In this document: positions 6,613 to 6,693 of the stretch, in pieces
Position numbering within the stretch: position 1 is the stretch's first letter
Layout of the letters: the number at the start of each line of letters is the position of its first letter
Origin: Anaerolineae bacterium
Lineage (GTDB): Bacteria; Chloroflexota; Anaerolineae; SpSt-313
Reading direction: 5' to 3'
Assembly (NCBI GenBank): GCA_023511475.1
Contig: JAIMBM010000172.1
Coordinates: forward strand, 1 to 6,693
Length of the DNA: 6,693 nt
Made by a program: the position numbers and the translations under genes
Notes under the pieces: generated by a model
Seen by the model: only the letters and a program-made list of their open reading frames with translations
Told to the model about the DNA's origin: nothing
The model's database searches: none

Positions 6613-6693
<81 letters not shown>

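Overview
The window holds one compact minus-strand operon for a respiratory, selenocysteine-containing formate dehydrogenase of the FDH-N/FDH-O type. In transcription order (right to left) it encodes a Tat-exported molybdopterin/[4Fe-4S] catalytic subunit (FdnG-like, 6395-3348), a four-cluster iron-sulfur subunit (FdnH-like, 3322-2447), a heme-free polytopic quinone-reacting subunit of the NrfD/HybB family (2450-1293), the maturation protein FdhE (1296-433), and a 67-residue two-helix membrane protein of unknown role (375-172). Neighbouring genes are 25 nt apart (fdnG/fdnH), overlap by ATGA (fdnH/hybB-like and hybB-like/fdhE), or lie 57 nt apart (fdhE/small gene). All have good Shine-Dalgarno sequences, so a single transcript is likely.

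The key to reading the window is an in-frame UGA at 5840-5838. It cuts the catalytic subunit into two open frames (about 185 and 813 residues). The flanking residues fit the FdnG active-site segment (QAR-x-U-H, then RGAMTNHWVDIKNA), and a SECIS-like hairpin begins 11-12 nt after the UGA. Read through, the protein is 1015 residues, the length of E. coli FdnG. This is one intact selenoprotein gene, not a pseudogene. The expected Sec machinery (selA, selB, selC, selD) and the sulfurtransferase gene fdhD are not in the window.

By inference the enzyme oxidises formate on the outer face of the membrane. Electrons pass from Mo/W-bis-MGD through the alpha [4Fe-4S] cluster and four beta clusters to a quinone in the HybB-like subunit. 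That subunit replaces the diheme FdnI cytochrome b of the E. coli enzyme. The alpha subunit has Asp83 where the fourth Cys ligand of its [4Fe-4S] cluster is normally found.

Upstream (6396-6612) there is a sigma70-like promoter with a perfect TTGACA, flanked by two perfect dyads, and a structured leader of roughly 115 nt. Downstream (1-171) are two perfect hairpins without U-tracts, the larger with a 19-bp stem. The last 81 bases are almost pure G and look like a contig-end sequencing or assembly artefact.

The DNA is GC-rich throughout. The operon suggests a high-GC bacterium that makes selenoproteins and has a quinone-linked respiratory chain. The HybB-type anchor argues against a close enterobacterial relative. 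A Chloroflexota-like lineage is a guess only; the taxon cannot be fixed from this sequence.
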